NCBI GenBank assembly: GCA_003133285.1
Contig: PKWR01000180.1
Coordinates: 1-9,778 of the forward strand
Source: Coriobacteriia bacterium
Lineage (GTDB): Bacteria; Actinomycetota; Coriobacteriia; Anaerosomatales; PALSA-660
Direction of reading: 5' to 3'
Length of the DNA: 9,778 bases
Part shown: positions 1-6,837 of the stretch, piece by piece
How the letters are laid out: each line of letters opens with the position of its first letter
How positions within the stretch are numbered: the stretch's first letter is position 1
Notes under the pieces: model-generated
Told to the model about the DNA's origin: nothing
The model's database searches: none
Seen by the model: only the letters and a program-made list of their open reading frames with translations
Position numbers and translations under genes: made by a program

Positions 1-630
1 CACGGGCGCGAGGCCGAGGCGACCGTGCGCTCGGCGACGGTCGAGCGAGTGACGGCCGACGTCGGCCCGGCGATCGAACGACCTCGCCGGCCGCGTGTCG
101 TGCTCGCCGCGGGCGTCGCTCGTCGCGAACGCATGGAGTTCACGATCCAGAAGTCGACGGAGCTCGGCGTCGCGGAGATCTGGCCGCTCGCGAGTGCGCG
201 GTGCGTCGTGCGTCTCGACGAGGAACGCGCGGGACGACGCGGCGAGCGCTGGCGGCGCATCGCCGAGGAGGCCGCCAAGCAGTCGCAGCGGCCCGACGTG
301 CCGCTCGTACGTGACGCGATGTCCGTCGACGAGCTGCTTGCCGAGACGGGACGCTTCGACGTCGTGCTGGTCCCGTGGGAGGAGGCGGCCTCCACCGCCG
401 TCGGCATCGGGGAGGCGCTCGACGCCCACAACGCGAGCGCTGATGCGGCGGTGCTGGTCGTGGTCGGTCCGGAGGGCGGATTCGAGCCGGCCGAGGTCGC
501 GGCCCTGCATGACGCCGGCGCCCGCATCGTCTCGCTGGGAGACACCGTGCTGCGCACCGAGACGGCCGCGGTCGTCGCGGTCGCACTCACAGCGTACGAG
601 CTCGGCGCCCTCGGTGGCCGTGGCCGCTGA
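1..630 (+). CDS. rsmE: 16S rRNA (uracil1498-N3)-methyltransferase RsmE, 5' end cut by window
   Basis: RsmE is a SPOUT-class enzyme that uses S-adenosylmethionine to methylate N3 of U1498 in the decoding region of 16S rRNA, in the cytoplasm. The frame is open from base 1, giving 209 visible residues. The family is usually about 240-250 residues, so roughly the first 40, part of the N-terminal PUA-like domain, lie outside the window. Visible hallmarks, numbered from the window start, are KSTELG (51-56), EEAAKQSQR (89-97), the SAM-binding loop GPEGGF (156-161) and LGDTVLRTETA (179-189), which belongs to the deep trefoil knot. A methionine codon does not open the visible part: the GTG at 25 is internal, because the residues before it (HGREAEAT) still fit the family. 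mtaB overlaps its 3' end by 11 bases, the rsmE-mtaB order known from Firmicutes. Confidence 0.95.
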   Translation, partial: HGREAEATVRSATVERVTADVGPAIERPRRPRVVLAAGVARRERMEFTIQKSTELGVAEIWPLASARCVVRLDEERAGRRGERWRRIAEEAAKQSQRPDVPLVRDAMSVDELLAETGRFDVVLVPWEEAASTAVGIGEALDAHNASADAAVLVVVGPEGGFEPAEVAALHDAGARIVSLGDTVLRTETAAVVAVALTAYELGALGGRGR

Positions 631-1891
631 GCTGCCACGGATCGCGCTGCGCACGCTCGGGTGCAAGGTCAATCGCACCGAGAGCGAGGCGCTCGCCGAG
701 GCGCTCGCCGGTGTCTGCTCGGTCGTCATGGACTCCGACGAGTGTGCTGACGTCGTGGTCATCAACACCTGCACGGTCACCGGCGAGGCGGACGCGAAGG
801 CGCGCAAGGCCATCCGCCACGCCCTGAGCGGGGGAGCCGGCGCGGTCCTCGTGACCGGGTGCCTCGCGTCCATCGATCCTCAGGGGCTGCAGGCGCTGGA
901 TCCACGGATCGTCGTGGAGGCCGACCGGGCGGCGTTGCCGCGACGCGTGGCCGAGCTGGCCGGCGTGGACCTCGAGGCCCGCGCCCCCGTCGCCGTGACG
1001 TCCGGGATGCTCGGCCGGACCCGGGTCATGGTCAAGGTCCAGGATGGCTGCTCCCACCGCTGCTCCTACTGCATCGTCCCTGACGCGCGCGGCCTTCCGC
1101 GGAGCGTGCCTGCAGCCGAGGTGGTGGCGCGGGTCGAGACACTCGCGAGAGCCGGCACTCCCGAGGTGGTCCTGACCGGCGTGAACATCGGCCGATACGC
1201 CGACCCGACCGGGGCGCCCGACCTCGCCGCCCTTGTCGACGCGGTCGCAGCCACGCCGATCGGGCGCGTCCGTCTCTCCTCCATCGAGCCGCTCGATCTG
1301 GACGAGCGTCTGCTGGGGGCCCTCTCAGGCTCGCCGAAGACCGTGTCGCACCTGCACGTCCCGCTGCAGTCCGGCTGCGATCGCACGCTGGCCGCGATGG
1401 GGCGCGGCTATGACTCGGAGCGGTTCGCCGAGGCGCTCAGGGCTGCCCGCGCGGCGGTGCCCGGGCTCTCCGTGACCACCGATGTGATCGCGGGCTTCCC
1501 GGGCGAGACGGAGGCGGACTTCGCCGAGTCGCTCGCGTTCGTGGAACGCATCGGCTTCACGCGCCTGCACGTCTTCCGGTATTCGCCGAGGGCCGGCACG
1601 CCGGCCGCGGCGCGGTCCGACCAGGTGGCGCCTGCGGTGAAGGCCGCGCGCGCCCGGTCGCTGCGGGAGCTGTCGCAACGGCTGCTGCTCGGGCACGCTC
1701 GTGCCCGCATCGGGACCGAGGTCACGGCGTGCATCGAGCGCGTCTGCGGGGACGTCGCACGCGGCACGGCGGACGACTCGCTGAGCGTCGAGGTGCCGGC
1801 CGCGGGGCTGGTCCGCGGGCAGGTCGTTCGCGTCCGGATCGACGGCGGCGACGAGCGGGGCTACCGGGGCACGGTGCTAGAATCCAGTTGA
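620..1891 (+). CDS. mtaB: tRNA (N6-threonylcarbamoyladenosine37-C2)-methylthiotransferase MtaB
   Basis: MtaB is a radical-SAM enzyme that adds a methylthio group to t6A37 of tRNAs reading ANN codons, giving ms2t6A. The 423 residues show the full family layout. An N-terminal UPF0004/MTTase domain carries the three cysteines of the auxiliary iron-sulfur cluster (C15 in LGCKVN, C51 in NTCTV, C81 in TGCLA). The radical-SAM CxxxCxxC motif is C144-C148-C151 (CSHRCSYC). Later motifs are LTGVNIG (185-191), SSIEP (220-224), HVPLQSGC (246-253) and DVIAGFPGE (288-296). A C-terminal TRAM-like RNA-binding domain fills about 365-423. LGCKVNRTES separates it from MiaB and RimO. The frame runs open far upstream inside rsmE, but homology begins only at ALRTLGCKVN, so I chose GTG 620; GTG 614 is the alternative. 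Neither has a clear ribosome binding site, suggesting coupling to rsmE. Confidence 0.95.
   Translation: MAAELPRIALRTLGCKVNRTESEALAEALAGVCSVVMDSDECADVVVINTCTVTGEADAKARKAIRHALSGGAGAVLVTGCLASIDPQGLQALDPRIVVEADRAALPRRVAELAGVDLEARAPVAVTSGMLGRTRVMVKVQDGCSHRCSYCIVPDARGLPRSVPAAEVVARVETLARAGTPEVVLTGVNIGRYADPTGAPDLAALVDAVAATPIGRVRLSSIEPLDLDERLLGALSGSPKTVSHLHVPLQSGCDRTLAAMGRGYDSERFAEALRAARAAVPGLSVTTDVIAGFPGETEADFAESLAFVERIGFTRLHVFRYSPRAGTPAAARSDQVAPAVKAARARSLRELSQRLLLGHARARIGTEVTACIERVCGDVARGTADDSLSVEVPAAGLVRGQVVRVRIDGGDERGYRGTVLESS
1875..1883 (+). promoter_or_regulatory. Probable extended -10 promoter for the phoH gene cluster
   Basis: TGCTAGAAT combines the TG of an extended -10 (1875-1876) with TAGAAT (1878-1883), a 5/6 match to TATAAT. 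It lies in the last codons of mtaB, 44 bases before the phoH ATG. The expected transcription start is near 1889-1891, leaving a leader of about 36 bases with the phoH ribosome binding site. No convincing -35 hexamer is seen 16-18 bases upstream, which extended -10 promoters tolerate. AT-rich hexamers are rare in this GC-rich sequence, which makes the match more notable. It would separate rsmE-mtaB from the phoH unit, although read-through from mtaB remains possible. Confidence 0.45.
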
Positions 1892-1912
1892 CCGTCAGGC
1901 TCGGTACGACCT

Positions 1913-1919
1913 GGAGGAG
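1913..1919 (+). promoter_or_regulatory. Ribosome binding site of phoH
   Basis: GGAGGAG stands seven bases before the ATG at 1927. It is one of the strongest Shine-Dalgarno matches in the window. It fixes the phoH start at 1927, although the reading frame stays open upstream to about 1729 inside mtaB. Confidence 0.8.
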
Positions 1920-1926
1920 CGCCTAC

Positions 1927-2922
1927 ATGCAGGAAGCCGAGATCCGTCTTGTTGTACCGCCCGGACGTGAGATGGTCGACCTGCTGGGACAGGGCGACCA
2001 TCTTCTGAAGCTGATCGAGGACCAGTTCGAGGCCGAGATCAGGGTACGGGGCAACGAGATCACCATCTCCGGCGAGCCGCAGGAGGCGCAGGCCGTCTCG
2101 GCGCTGTTCACCGAGATGCTGCAGCTGGTCGACGGCGGTTCCTCACTCACGCCCGAATCGCTCGATCGCGCGATCGACATGCTCAAGCGCGGCGACTTCA
2201 GCCCGGTCAAGGTGTTCTCGGACGTCATCCTGACCCACCGCGGCAAGACGATCCGGCCTAAGACCGCCGGCCAGAAGCGCTACGTCGACGCGATCCGCAA
2301 GAACACCATCACCTTCGGCATCGGGCCGGCCGGCACGGGCAAGACCTATCTCGCGATGGCCATGGCCGTCGACGCGCTGAAGCGCAAGGAGGTCGGCCGG
2401 ATCATCCTGACGCGCCCGGCCGTAGAGGCAGGGGAGAAGCTGGGGTACCTCCCGGGCAACCTGTTCGAGAAGGTGGACCCGTACCTGCGGCCGCTGTACG
2501 ACGCGCTGTTCGACATGATGGACATCGAGAAGTCGACCTCGCTGACCGAGCGCGGCGTCATCGAAGTCGCGCCGCTGGCGTTCATGCGCGGCCGGACGCT
2601 CAACGACTCGTTCATCGTCCTCGACGAGGCGCAAAACACCAGCGCCGAGCAGATGAAAATGTTCCTGACGCGCCTCGGCTTCGGCTCGAAGATCGTCATC
2701 ACCGGAGACATCACCCAGATCGACCTGCCCACCGGGCAGTCGGGACTGCGCCAGGTCCGCGACATCCTCGCGGGCGTGAACGACGTCTCCTTCATCGAGC
2801 TGGAGAGCCGCGACGTGGTGCGGCACAAGCTGGTCCAGCACATCGTCACGGCCTACGCCCGCTACGACGAGGCGAAGATGGGCGCGAAGGCGGCCGCTGC
2901 CAAGCCGGATGCGGATGTCTGA
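1927..2922 (+). CDS. phoH: PhoH family ATPase
   Basis: This is a PhoH-like P-loop ATPase of 331 residues, a usual length for the family. The N-terminal region (about 1-110) has the KH-like segment common in bacterial PhoH proteins, with a GNEITISGE strand at 42-50. The PhoH domain follows: RPKTAGQKRYVDAI (110-123), Walker A GPAGTGKT (133-140), TRPAVEAGEKLGYLPG (162-177), Walker B IVLDEAQN (230-237) and VITGDITQIDLP (257-268). The protein is cytoplasmic. Its function is not firmly settled; the fold resembles superfamily I helicases, and its steady linkage to ybeY and era suggests a role in RNA or ribosome metabolism. The start is set by the strong Shine-Dalgarno site seven bases upstream. The tail after 315 is rich in Ala and Lys and looks disordered. 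Its 3' end overlaps the HD gene by up to 14 bases. Confidence 0.95.
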   Translation: MQEAEIRLVVPPGREMVDLLGQGDHLLKLIEDQFEAEIRVRGNEITISGEPQEAQAVSALFTEMLQLVDGGSSLTPESLDRAIDMLKRGDFSPVKVFSDVILTHRGKTIRPKTAGQKRYVDAIRKNTITFGIGPAGTGKTYLAMAMAVDALKRKEVGRIILTRPAVEAGEKLGYLPGNLFEKVDPYLRPLYDALFDMMDIEKSTSLTERGVIEVAPLAFMRGRTLNDSFIVLDEAQNTSAEQMKMFLTRLGFGSKIVITGDITQIDLPTGQSGLRQVRDILAGVNDVSFIELESRDVVRHKLVQHIVTAYARYDEAKMGAKAAAAKPDADV

Positions 2923-3934
2923 GCCTCGTCGGCGGCGCGGCCTGCGGTGGGCGCGCCGCGGGATCATGGCCAGCGATACCGGCAGGGTCCTGGTCTTCGG
3001 CTCCTTCACGCTCATCGCCACATGCTTCCTCGTGGCGACGGCGCTCATGGCGGCCGTCGTCCTGACCGCGCTGGTGTCCGGTTCGATCGGCGGCGATGAC
3101 GCGCGTACGCTCGCCTTCGGTGTCGGCGGGGCGCTGGCCACGGTAGGGGTCGCCCTATTGATGGTGCCGGTGCTCGGCCGGTTCTCACATCTCGGCGACG
3201 AGGTGAGGATGCTCGAGCTGTGCGACCCGGGAGCGCCCCTGTTGCGAGAGCTGATGGAGCGCGCGGGCGGTACCTACAACCACTCGATCATGGCCGGGGC
3301 ATTGGCCGAGGCCGCGGCGCGCGCGATCGGCGCGAACGCGCCGCTGGCGCGTGTCGGCGCCTACTACCACGACATCGGCAAGCTGGCGCGTCCGCAGTTC
3401 TTCGCCGAGAACCAGATGGGCCTGCGCAACCCGCACGACGGCGCCCCGCCCGCGCAGAGCGCCTTCATCATCACGGCGCACGTGCGCGAGGGCGTGGAGC
3501 TGGCGGAGCGTGAGGGCCTGCCGGGCCCCATCGTCGACATCATCGCCCAGCACCACGGCACGTCGCTGGTGACGTACTTCTACCGCAAGGCGACGGCCGG
3601 GGGCGTGCACGTCGATGAGGCCGCGTTCCGCTACGAGGGCGTGCCGCCGCGCACTCGTGAGGCAGCGCTCGTCATGTTGGCCGACGCTGCGGAGGCGATC
3701 GCGCGAGGCCTGACCGACCCCGGCCCCGCGCAGATCGAGGCCGCCGTGCGCAAGGTCGTCGCGATCAAGGAGAGCGATGGTCAGCTCGCCTCCTCGGGAA
3801 TGAGCGAAGAGGACATCGAAGCGACGATCGTGTCCTACGCTAAGATGCTGGCGGGGTTGCGACACGCGCGTGTCGACTACCCGGACGACGCGGAAGGGGA
3901 CCCCTATGCAGGTCACAGCGAGCTCGAACCGTGA
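2909..3934 (+). CDS. Short membrane HD-domain phosphohydrolase of PgpH (YqfF) type, lacking the extracytoplasmic sensor domain
   Basis: The C-terminal two thirds match the cytoplasmic HD domain of PgpH/YqfF, which hydrolyses cyclic di-AMP to pApA. The metal-binding set is complete: H125 (TYNHS), H154-D155 (YYHDIGK), H191 (TAHVREG), H215-H216 (QHHGTS) and D259 (MLADAAEA). The family signatures LARVGAYYHDIGK, NPHDG and VTYFYRKA are also present. An Arg-rich N-terminus (1-18) precedes two hydrophobic segments (about 27-56 and 69-90) joined by a short loop, which would place the HD domain inside the cell. Usual PgpH proteins are about 700 residues, with a large extracytoplasmic 7TMR-HDED domain and seven membrane helices; this one has 341 residues. 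Its place between phoH and ybeY is exactly that of yqfF in Bacillus. I give the ATG at 2909; 2915 and 2966 (just before the first helix) are possible. Cyclic di-AMP as substrate is inferred from the family. Confidence 0.9.
   Translation: MRMSEPRRRRGLRWARRGIMASDTGRVLVFGSFTLIATCFLVATALMAAVVLTALVSGSIGGDDARTLAFGVGGALATVGVALLMVPVLGRFSHLGDEVRMLELCDPGAPLLRELMERAGGTYNHSIMAGALAEAAARAIGANAPLARVGAYYHDIGKLARPQFFAENQMGLRNPHDGAPPAQSAFIITAHVREGVELAEREGLPGPIVDIIAQHHGTSLVTYFYRKATAGGVHVDEAAFRYEGVPPRTREAALVMLADAAEAIARGLTDPGPAQIEAAVRKVVAIKESDGQLASSGMSEEDIEATIVSYAKMLAGLRHARVDYPDDAEGDPYAGHSELEP
3894..3900 (+). promoter_or_regulatory. Ribosome binding site of ybeY
   Basis: AAGGGGA lies five bases before the ATG at 3906, inside the last codons of the HD gene. 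It favours 3906 over the GTG at 3870, which would add twelve residues (MSTTRTTRKGTP) without family similarity. Confidence 0.65.
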
Positions 3935-4355
3935 GCCGGAGCCGCTTGCGCTCGACGCGTTCGAGCGGCTTGGCGCCTTCGTCCTGCGCATGGAGGACGC
4001 CCCCGACGCGGTGGAGCTGTCGGTCGCGCTCGTGGACGACGACGAGATAGCGCACCTCAATGAGCAGTACCGGGGGATCGAAGGTCCCACCGACGTGCTG
4101 TCCTTCGGCTGCGACGACCCGTGTCCGACCGCATCGGACGAGCCCATCGCCATCGGTGACGTGATCATCGCTCCGGAAGTGGCGCGCCGCCAGGCCGCCG
4201 AGCTCGGGACGACCGTCGAGGACGAGTTGGACCTCCTGCTCGTGCACGGCATCCTGCACCTCCTCGGGTACGATCACGACACCGATGCCGACGCCGCCGT
4301 GATGCAGGCCCGCGAGCGCACGTTGCTCGCCGCCTGGTCCGAAGCCGGCCGGTAG
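3906..4355 (+). CDS. ybeY: Endoribonuclease YbeY (16S rRNA maturation)
   Basis: YbeY is a zinc-dependent single-strand endoribonuclease that acts in 16S rRNA 3'-end maturation and in 70S ribosome quality control. The 149-residue protein has the usual family length. Its metal-binding signature HGILHLLGYDH gives ligands H114, H118 and H124, and the preceding conserved core includes LNEQYRG (51-57) and TDVLSF (62-67). After TDVLSF the family commonly has Pro; here it is GCDDPCP, with two extra cysteines (C69, C73). The start at 3906 is chosen from its Shine-Dalgarno site and overlaps the HD gene by 29 bases. The gene sits between phoH/HD and dgkA as in Firmicutes, and era lies further down the same unit, so several 30S maturation factors share one cluster. 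Confidence 0.94.
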   Translation: MQVTASSNREPEPLALDAFERLGAFVLRMEDAPDAVELSVALVDDDEIAHLNEQYRGIEGPTDVLSFGCDDPCPTASDEPIAIGDVIIAPEVARRQAAELGTTVEDELDLLLVHGILHLLGYDHDTDADAAVMQARERTLLAAWSEAGR

Positions 4356-4369
4356 GGCGGGCGGCGGCC

Positions 4370-5077
4370 GTGCGCAGCCGCTCGGTCCTGTACTCGTTCG
4401 ACTACGCGATCCGCGGGATCGTCTACGCGCTGCGCACGCAGCGCAACATGCGCTGGCACTTCTTCGTGAGCGCCGTGGTGTTCATCGCCGCCCTCGCTTT
4501 CAGGGTCAGCGGCCTGGAGCTCATCGCTCTGGTCTTCGCGGTGGGGTTCGTGCTCGTGGCCGAGCTCGTCAACACCGCGGTCGAGACGACCGTCGACCTG
4601 GCGACCGAGGGATACGACCCGCTCGCCGCCGTGGCGAAGGACGTGGCCGCGGGGGCGGTCCTGATCTCGGCGATCACAGCGGTCGCCGTCGGCTACGTGG
4701 TCTTCTTCCCGCTGCTCACGCCCGTCGCTCAGCAGACGATGCTGCACGTTCGCGAGAGCGACGCGACGGTCGCGATCCTGGCCTTGGCGCTGACGAGCGT
4801 GGTGGTGCTCGCCGTGAAGGCGATGACCTTGGAGAAGGGCACCACGTTCCTGCGCGGCGGGTGGCCGAGCGGGCACACCGCGCTCGCATTCGCGACGGCC
4901 TCGGCCATCGGCTACTCGACGAACTCGGCCAAGGCGATGCTGCTCGCGCTCTTCATCGCTTTCCTCGTGGCGCAGAGCCGCGTCGAGAGCGAGGCGCACA
5001 CGATCCCCCAGACCGCGGCGGGCGCCGTGCTGGGCTTTCTGCTCGCGACGGCCGTGTATCAGATATTCTGGTCATAG
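4370..5077 (+). CDS. dgkA: Fusion of DgkA-type lipid kinase with PAP2 phosphatase domain
   Basis: A membrane protein of 235 residues with two domains. Residues 1-115 match the prokaryotic diacylglycerol kinase fold, with SFDYAIRGI (9-17), the catalytic motif ELVNTAVETTVD (E65, N68, E72, D76) and AKDVAAGAVLI (89-99). In Gram-positive bacteria this family phosphorylates undecaprenol rather than diacylglycerol. Residues about 132-235 match the PAP2 superfamily: GGWPSGHTALAFA (163-175, with H169) and SRVESEAHTIPQ (203-214, with H210). The first PAP2 motif is atypical (K156 and R162 but no RP pair), and the usual acidic residue after the second His is Q214. The protein could make undecaprenyl phosphate both by phosphorylating the free alcohol and by dephosphorylating the diphosphate; this is inference. 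GTG 4370 lies 14 bases after ybeY with only a weak AGGGCGG ribosome binding site. Confidence 0.9.
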   Translation: MRSRSVLYSFDYAIRGIVYALRTQRNMRWHFFVSAVVFIAALAFRVSGLELIALVFAVGFVLVAELVNTAVETTVDLATEGYDPLAAVAKDVAAGAVLISAITAVAVGYVVFFPLLTPVAQQTMLHVRESDATVAILALALTSVVVLAVKAMTLEKGTTFLRGGWPSGHTALAFATASAIGYSTNSAKAMLLALFIAFLVAQSRVESEAHTIPQTAAGAVLGFLLATAVYQIFWS

Positions 5078-5135
5078 GCCGCCGCGTGGCCATCGCGTGT
5101 CGCGCGTCGGCACGACTTGAGCCACCGGGAGCAGC

Positions 5136-6422
5136 ATGTCAGCACTGACTGCGTCGATCGCACTTCTCGTCACCGTTGCGGGCCTGACGGCGGCGTTCGT
5201 CACGAGTGCCGCCGAGGCGGCCGTCCGCTCGCTGTCTCCCGCACGTGTCCGTCGCCTGCGCGAGTCGTCCACCCACGGCTCCGTCGGGCTCTCCCGTCTG
5301 GCCGACAGGCCCAGCCACGTCGGCGCCACCCACGCGCTCGTCACCGGCGTCGCGGCCGTGTCCGTCACACTCTCCGCGGGGGCGGTGCTGTCCGTCTTCC
5401 CCGCGGGTCTGCCGCTGTGGGCGGTCACCGTCCTGGCCGCCGTGATCGGCGTCGTCCTGGTGTTCGGTATCGGCGAGGCGCTGCCTCGGGCCATCGTGGC
5501 CGCGAACGCGGAGGACCTTGGTCTGTTGGTGGCGCCGCTCGCCTCGGGCCTGGCCTCGGTGCTCTACCCGCTCGCGAGACTGCTCTCGCTCCCTTCGACC
5601 GGGATGACCCGTCTGGTCACGGGAGAGCGGTCACCCGACGTTCCCTGGGAGGACGCCGCCGAGGAGGCACGCTCCTCCTCCGACGAGGAGTCGCCCGAGG
5701 GCGGTGACGCCGACGGCATGTACGACGCCGTGTCGGGGCTGGAGAGCAAAGTGGTGCGAGAGGTGATGGTGCCACGCACCGACATGGTCGCCATCGAGGA
5801 CACCGCGACGATGGTCGAGGCCCTGGAGGCCGTCACGGCCGCGGGCGTCTCGCGCGTGCCGGTGTACCATGACACGCTCGACGACATACGGGGCATCCTC
5901 TACGCGAAGGACCTGCTCCCGCACCTGGCGAACAGTGCCGCGGAGATACGACCGATCGATCTGGTCAGGCCGGCGCTGTTCGTCCCCGAGACCAAGCCGA
6001 TCGAAGAGCTGCTGCGCGAGATGCGCCGCCGCACCCACATCGCGATCGTGGCGGACGAGTACGGCGGCACGGCCGGCCTGGTGACGATCGAGGACCTGCT
6101 CGAGGAGATCGTGGGCGAGATCTTCGACGAGTACGACCCGCAGATACCGATGGTCACGGCCCTTCCCGACGGGCGCGTGCGCGTGGACGCACGGCTGGCG
6201 GTCGGAGAGATCGATGACCGCTTCGGCACGGACCTCGACGTCGACGCCGACACGGCGGGCGGGCTGTTCACCGAGCTCGCCGGGCGGATCCCGCAGGTGG
6301 GGGAGTCCGTCGAGGTCCAAGGCCTGCGCTTCACGGTCGAGGAGATGGAAGGTAACCGGGTCCGCCAACTGCTGGTCGAGCCCGCGCCGAAGCACGACAA
6401 CGAGGAGGACGACGATGAGTGA
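5136..6422 (+). CDS. CNNM/CorC-like membrane protein: DUF21, CBS pair and CorC_HlyC domain
   Basis: A 428-residue protein with the domain order of the hemolysin C/CorC/CNNM family, linked to Mg2+ (and Co2+) export or homeostasis. The N-terminal DUF21 membrane domain (about 1-160) has three or four hydrophobic segments (roughly 5-24, 63-88, 93-112, 128-150) and the motif FGIGEALPRAI (110-120). An acidic Ser-rich linker (171-200) leads to a CBS pair (about 208-330), with VMVPRTDMVAI (210-220) and the signature DEYGGTAGLVTIEDLLEEIVGE (307-328). A CorC_HlyC domain (about 338-415) and an acidic tail (DNEEDDDE) follow. The DUF21 part is divergent: the usual SxxETAL reads SAAEAAV and the usual Asn-rich membrane motif is absent. 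ATG 5136 has GGGAG at 5127-5131. The gene is in the position of mycobacterial Rv2366c. It could act as a transporter, or, given the changes, as a nucleotide-sensing regulator. Confidence 0.9.
   Translation: MSALTASIALLVTVAGLTAAFVTSAAEAAVRSLSPARVRRLRESSTHGSVGLSRLADRPSHVGATHALVTGVAAVSVTLSAGAVLSVFPAGLPLWAVTVLAAVIGVVLVFGIGEALPRAIVAANAEDLGLLVAPLASGLASVLYPLARLLSLPSTGMTRLVTGERSPDVPWEDAAEEARSSSDEESPEGGDADGMYDAVSGLESKVVREVMVPRTDMVAIEDTATMVEALEAVTAAGVSRVPVYHDTLDDIRGILYAKDLLPHLANSAAEIRPIDLVRPALFVPETKPIEELLREMRRRTHIAIVADEYGGTAGLVTIEDLLEEIVGEIFDEYDPQIPMVTALPDGRVRVDARLAVGEIDDRFGTDLDVDADTAGGLFTELAGRIPQVGESVEVQGLRFTVEEMEGNRVRQLLVEPAPKHDNEEDDDE
6402..6408 (+). promoter_or_regulatory. Ribosome binding site of cdd, inside the CNNM gene
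   Basis: GAGGAGG lies six bases before the cdd ATG at 6415. The same bases encode the Glu-Glu-Asp part of the acidic C-terminal tail of the upstream protein, so one stretch serves both roles. It fixes the cdd start. Confidence 0.8.
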
Positions 6423-6837
6423 TATCACGAAGGCCGACCTTGCGCTGCTGGCATTCGCGCGCGAGGCGCAGGAGAAGGCCTACGCGCCCTACTCCGGGTT
6501 CCGCGTCGGCGCGGCGGTCTACGCAGGCGGCGAGATCTACCAGGGATGCAACGTCGAGAACGCCGCATACGGCTCGTCGATCTGTGCCGAGCGAGGCGCG
6601 GCGATGGCCGCGGTGCAGGCCGGGAACACGTTCTTCGACGGGATCGCGGTCGTGGGCGACTCAGAGGACCCGACCGTGCCCTGTGGCGCGTGCAGGCAGT
6701 TCCTCGCGGAGTTCAACCCCGAGATGCGCGTGGTGATGGGCGGCCGGCTCGATCATGTCCGCGCGTCCTCGCTGGACGAGTTGCTGCCGGATGCGTTCGT
6801 CCGCGGCTACCTCGACCAGGACGAGCCGTCCAAGTGA
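6415..6837 (+). CDS. cdd: Cytidine deaminase
   Basis: Cdd converts cytidine and deoxycytidine to uridine and deoxyuridine for pyrimidine salvage in the cytoplasm. The 140-residue length and three cysteine zinc ligands fit the small homotetrameric class: C57 and the proton-shuttling E59 in ICAERGAA, and C90 and C93 in PCGACRQFL. Substrate-binding motifs are also clear: APYSGFRVGAA (24-34) and GCNVENAAYG (44-53). The start at 6415 has a strong Shine-Dalgarno site and overlaps the stop of the CNNM gene by eight bases, which suggests coupled translation. Placement directly before era is the arrangement in Bacillus. With deoC after era, two steps of deoxynucleoside salvage flank the GTPase gene. 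Confidence 0.96.
   Translation: MSDITKADLALLAFAREAQEKAYAPYSGFRVGAAVYAGGEIYQGCNVENAAYGSSICAERGAAMAAVQAGNTFFDGIAVVGDSEDPTVPCGACRQFLAEFNPEMRVVMGGRLDHVRASSLDELLPDAFVRGYLDQDEPSK

Noticed and set aside
95..619. In-frame upstream extension of mtaB reaching back through rsmE, giving a 598-residue protein.
   Set aside because: The extension is Ser/Arg-rich and overlaps the well conserved RsmE frame; MtaB similarity begins only near residue 8 of the shorter form.
2143..3141. Open frame of 332 codons on the minus strand opposite phoH and the start of the HD gene.
   Set aside because: It is a shadow of phoH; the translation is Arg/Asp/Val-rich without recognisable motifs.
3185..4252. Open frame of 355 codons on the minus strand opposite the HD gene and ybeY.
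   Set aside because: Long antisense frames are expected in GC-rich genes with strong third-position bias. The translation resembles no family, and both plus-strand genes are certain from catalytic motifs.
4346..4370. Possible hairpin with CGGCCG arms (4346-4351 and 4365-4370) spanning the ybeY stop and dgkA start, considered as a terminator or start-masking structure.
   Set aside because: The stem has six pairs with a 13-base loop and no T-run. Such GC palindromes are frequent by chance at this base composition.
5051..5135. AT-richer patch (GTGTATCAGATATTCTGG) and 58-base gap before the CNNM gene, considered as an internal promoter.
   Set aside because: TATTCT at 5064-5069 is a partial -10 match, but there is no TG extension at the right place and no -35 match at normal spacing. 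Not strong enough to list.
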